Source of the DNA: Synchiropus splendidus
Lineage: Eukaryota > Chordata > Actinopteri > Syngnathiformes > Callionymidae
Direction: 5' to 3'
NCBI RefSeq assembly: GCF_027744825.2
Contig: NC_071335.1
Coordinates: 14,326,501-14,390,500, forward strand
Length of the DNA: 64,000 nucleotides
Shown: positions 61,065-64,000 of the stretch, one piece after another
Layout: each line of letters begins with the position of its first letter
Position numbering within the stretch: the stretch's first letter is position 1
The notes under the pieces: model-generated
What the model was told of the DNA's origin: nothing
The model's input: only the letters and a program-made list of their open reading frames with translations
Database searches by the model: none
Position numbers and translations under genes: made by a program

Positions 61065-63006
61065 GCAAACATAGTAAGAAAATTATAACACAGTTTTACA
61101 TGGTCTACATACGGTTGCAGTTTAACACAGCCTGCAACTATGTCATGATCCTTGTGTGTGTTGCTTTGTTTCAGTTCGGGTTTTGGTCCATGCTGGTGTC
61201 ACATAATTTAAAAAAACAAAACAAACGAAAAACAAATAAAATAGAGTCCTGTTTTCCAGGGTATTATGGGGTGTTTTGTAGTGTCGCCCATCGTGACAGC
61301 AAAATGTATCTGGACATCTGTGGCTAGTATTTCTCTGCTTTTCTTAGCCATTAAAAAAAAAGAAACAATTTTCTTGAATATCACAGTGATGAAGTGTTTT
61401 TTGAGTTTTGGCTTTTTACGTTTTATTTTATTGAATCTCTTAATTTCATCTCGAGCTTTGTGTCCGATCACTCAGAATCTACGAACTTGGTACTGAATCA
61501 TGAACACAAATGTCTTTAAAAAGATGAAAAACACTCGTGTCGGCGCAGTCATATTTCCCCGCTGCTGTCGTCTTGTTTATCTTCCCAACGTTATGAATAA
61601 TTCTTGCCGTCGTGTGAACATAAATGATAATTATGTCCACACATTGATTCCCTCGTTCAGTCAAATATTTACAAATGGAATGTTCATGCCTTTTTAGAGG
61701 ATATTGTTTCTGTTGCATGTGGAAGAGCCGGTAATGAAGCTGTGCTGCAACATCTGAGAGTGATGAAGACATACTGTGAGCTGTGGAACTGCACGATGAA
61801 TAACCTGCTTTTCCCTCATATTCTCTTTGGTAGAGACAAATGCGACCGTAAGATCATGACACTCAACACGCCTCTTCTCAAAATTCTTTTTTTTTTTTAG
61901 GAAAAAAAAAAAATAAATAAAAGCTTTACTACATTCAGTTTCACTCATTTTTGTTTGCCTTTTTAACATAAATCTTTACTAATCTTATATTTTTCTCCAT
62001 AATAAAGTCATATTCTCTCTGTTCAACTGCCACTGTGAGAAACAAACAGTCCTCCAGAATGCGACTGCAGCTGCTTGTCACCCATTAAAGAAGAATCCCA
62101 GATGACAAGCGCATCTACTGGTCATCGCTGGACTGACAGCGTTTGGTCTTGCTAGCACACGCACTCACCAACACACGTGGGATGTGAAGGTGCGTTAAAC
62201 ACATTGATGAATAAGCCATGTTTATCGAAATGTCATCCTGTGGAACTGCTGCCATTAGGGCCGCTTCCACATTTATAAGGGCTCTTCAAATAAACCGCTT
62301 CATATTTCTCAGCTATTACCTTCAACATACAGAAAGATGCAGTGCACTTACACACACACCGAACATCATGTCAGTGAAAGAAGCCTTAATCCACTTCACT
62401 TTAGACCGTAAGTACTTCTTGTTCTTTTTAAAAGTGCTAACTAAGGCAGTATAAAATGCTCCATGTCTTTGTGACTCAGTCTAGAACACGGCAGTATGTG
62501 GATGTCATTTTGCAAATATAAAATGCAGTCCAACACTCAAAGAATATCCAGTTTTATACGGACATACTAGCAAGTTTTTTTAAAGATATATTTTCTTTGT
62601 CCATCAGTGCAATGTCATTTAGTCTACTTCAACATGGATGTTGTGTTGTGACATCACGTTATATAATGTTGTGCACCTGGAATTGGCGAATTGAAAAATG
62701 CTCCTGAGGAGAAAAAAAAGGTTACGATGCGATAAACCTGTCTGTATTTACCTGTATTAATAATAAACCAAGATTAACATGTTAAAGTCCTGACTCTTAT
62801 ATTGTACTAGAGGTGGGACTAAAAATAGAAATAAGTTATTTTTGATCAGACATATTGTAATATTTGACACAAGAAATCCGAAAATTGTAGTTGAATCTGG
62901 TACATGTACAGGATCATTTCGGTACAGGGTTGTGTTACAGTCCAAACCACACCAACACAGACACAGACAAGACCAACAGACCAGTCCATATATATGTATA
63001 TATATA
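61065..63006. other. Gene-free stretch
   Basis: TGTCATGATCCTTGTGTGTG at 61140 recalls an LTR start but could not be extended. A/T homopolymer runs lie at 61347 and 61887-61920. A short TA run lies just before 63007. Nothing else recognised. Confidence 0.45.
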
Positions 63007-63039
63007 TGCCAGCATCAGTCTGTCAGTCTGATGCTGGCA
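63007..63039. other. Perfect 12-bp-stem hairpin
   Basis: TGCCAGCATCAG, a 9-nt loop (TCTGTCAGT), then CTGATGCTGGCA. It stands alone next to a TA microsatellite and belongs to no repeat recognised here. Confidence 0.7.
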
Positions 63040-63129
63040 GACAACAGTCTTCAGACACCCACTGTGGCCCTTGTGTGGATTGGTTGATAAATTTCAAAGA
63101 AAAAACACAACAAAACCTTTTACCAATCG

Positions 63130-63290
63130 TGACAGTCTTCTCAGTCTCGACCGGTCTTGAATAGAAATCCTGAGTCAGCCCACTCCGAGACTGAGACAAG
63201 ACCGAGTAAAAATGCATTTGAGACAGAAACCTGAAATAACTGGTCTTGAGACCGGTCTCGAGACCAACACCAATCTTGAGTACAACAACA
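63130..63290. repeat. GAGAC/GTCTC-rich repeat
   Basis: Several direct and inverted copies of CTTGAGACCGGTCTCGAGAC and AGTCTCGACCGGTCTTGA; related sequence at 36690-36780. Family unknown. Confidence 0.5.
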
Positions 63291-64000
63291 GTAGTACAAG
63301 GTGTTTGCTTCGGTTGGATTACACACGGATCTAAAGTGCTCTAATATGCCTCGCCACATAGTTGCATAGACTCACAGAGCAGGACAAATCAACTGTTGGA
63401 GCGTGTTGTGTCCTCTGTGGCGAGGGACATGTAGCGCCGCTACATTTGTGAAGCGTGTACCGAGGCATGCTCCGATCATACAGCCATTGACATCTGAAGC
63501 CTAACAGGTGGCTGTACCACCTGACCAGTTGAGGAACTGGACAGCACTGTTCATTTCCAAATTTACAGTAGGTGCCAACAAAACCAACACATGCTCACCC
63601 GCATAGCATCCCATAGTGACGTCGGGAAAGTGGCGTCCTATGTTAGCCTTGAGCGTGGCATGTTGACACCATGTTTAAAAGAAAAAAAAAAAAAAAAAAA
63701 GGACAGTGTTCTGTAAGCCATGTGATGGCGCTCCAACCATTCCATGTGTTACACAGTGTTCATTGCTATTTAAACCCCGTGTGTTTCAGTCATGGTGACT
63801 GATTAATGCAGCATTAATGCAGCATTAATTAATATTTGCCGTACCCTGCGACAGAAAGTTTATACAGTACACAACATTCCACAGTATGTTTGTATGAATT
63901 CATTATAGTATTCCCCCTCCCCCAATAGATGAAGCATATGAAGCATATTCATTCAGGAGAATTGGACATTTATTCCGAATGAAGCTGAGGTGTCACATAA
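63291..64000. other. Window end, gene-free
   Basis: A run of about 18 A at 63684-63701; a segment near 63600-63660 weakly related to the 34-kb inverted-repeat family; and a short direct repeat, TTAATGCAGCATTAATGCAG, at 63805. Confidence 0.5.

Overview
This window is vertebrate nuclear DNA, almost certainly from a teleost fish. The protein-coding genes have introns with standard GT-AG borders, a finTRIM-like E3 ligase and a cerebellin-like secreted C1q protein are present (both families are expanded in fish), and the spacer is full of fish-type repeats: L2-like LINE 3' ends, TA-flanked MITEs, hAT-like MITEs, solo LTRs and AT/TG microsatellites. The species cannot be named from the sequence. 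No bacterial operon, CRISPR array, prophage or viral genome was seen.

Genes sit in the first 21 kb. From left to right: an ecto-ADP-ribosyltransferase (ART) gene at 472-1286 (+), with its reading frame broken once; a single-exon rhodopsin-like GPCR at 2575-3417 (-), tail to tail with ART; a six-exon TRIM gene (RING, two B-boxes, coiled coil, PRY-SPRY) at 4933-8061 (-), rebuilt here with every splice site intact (550 residues); tppp3, a tubulin polymerization-promoting protein, at 14593-16470 (+), three coding exons and 178 residues; and a three-exon secreted C1q-domain gene at 19267-21251 (+), 258 residues. They do not form a pathway. TRIM, ART and C1q families are often immune-related in fish, but no joint function can be read from this arrangement.

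From about 21.3 kb to the end no gene could be supported with confidence. Three weak candidates are listed: a small cysteine-rich secreted ORF near 23.3 kb, a TATA box with a six-codon first exon near 23.7 kb, and a 95-codon ORF near 53.6 kb. The rest is unique spacer and mobile-element debris.

The most informative structures are these. (1) A partial tandem duplication joins the ART tail to the GPCR tail and shows that an ART/GPCR pair was once duplicated. (2) A fold-back repeat family carries TGATGGGTAGATGAGG termini, with five recognisable copies plus halves. (3) A roughly 0.5-kb repeat, present three times, carries a near-perfect 46-bp hairpin. (4) A 1,075-bp hAT-like MITE has an 8-bp target duplication. 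(5) Two copies of a TA-flanked MITE lie 38 kb apart. These are mobile-element or duplication stories. I found no clear new multi-gene system.
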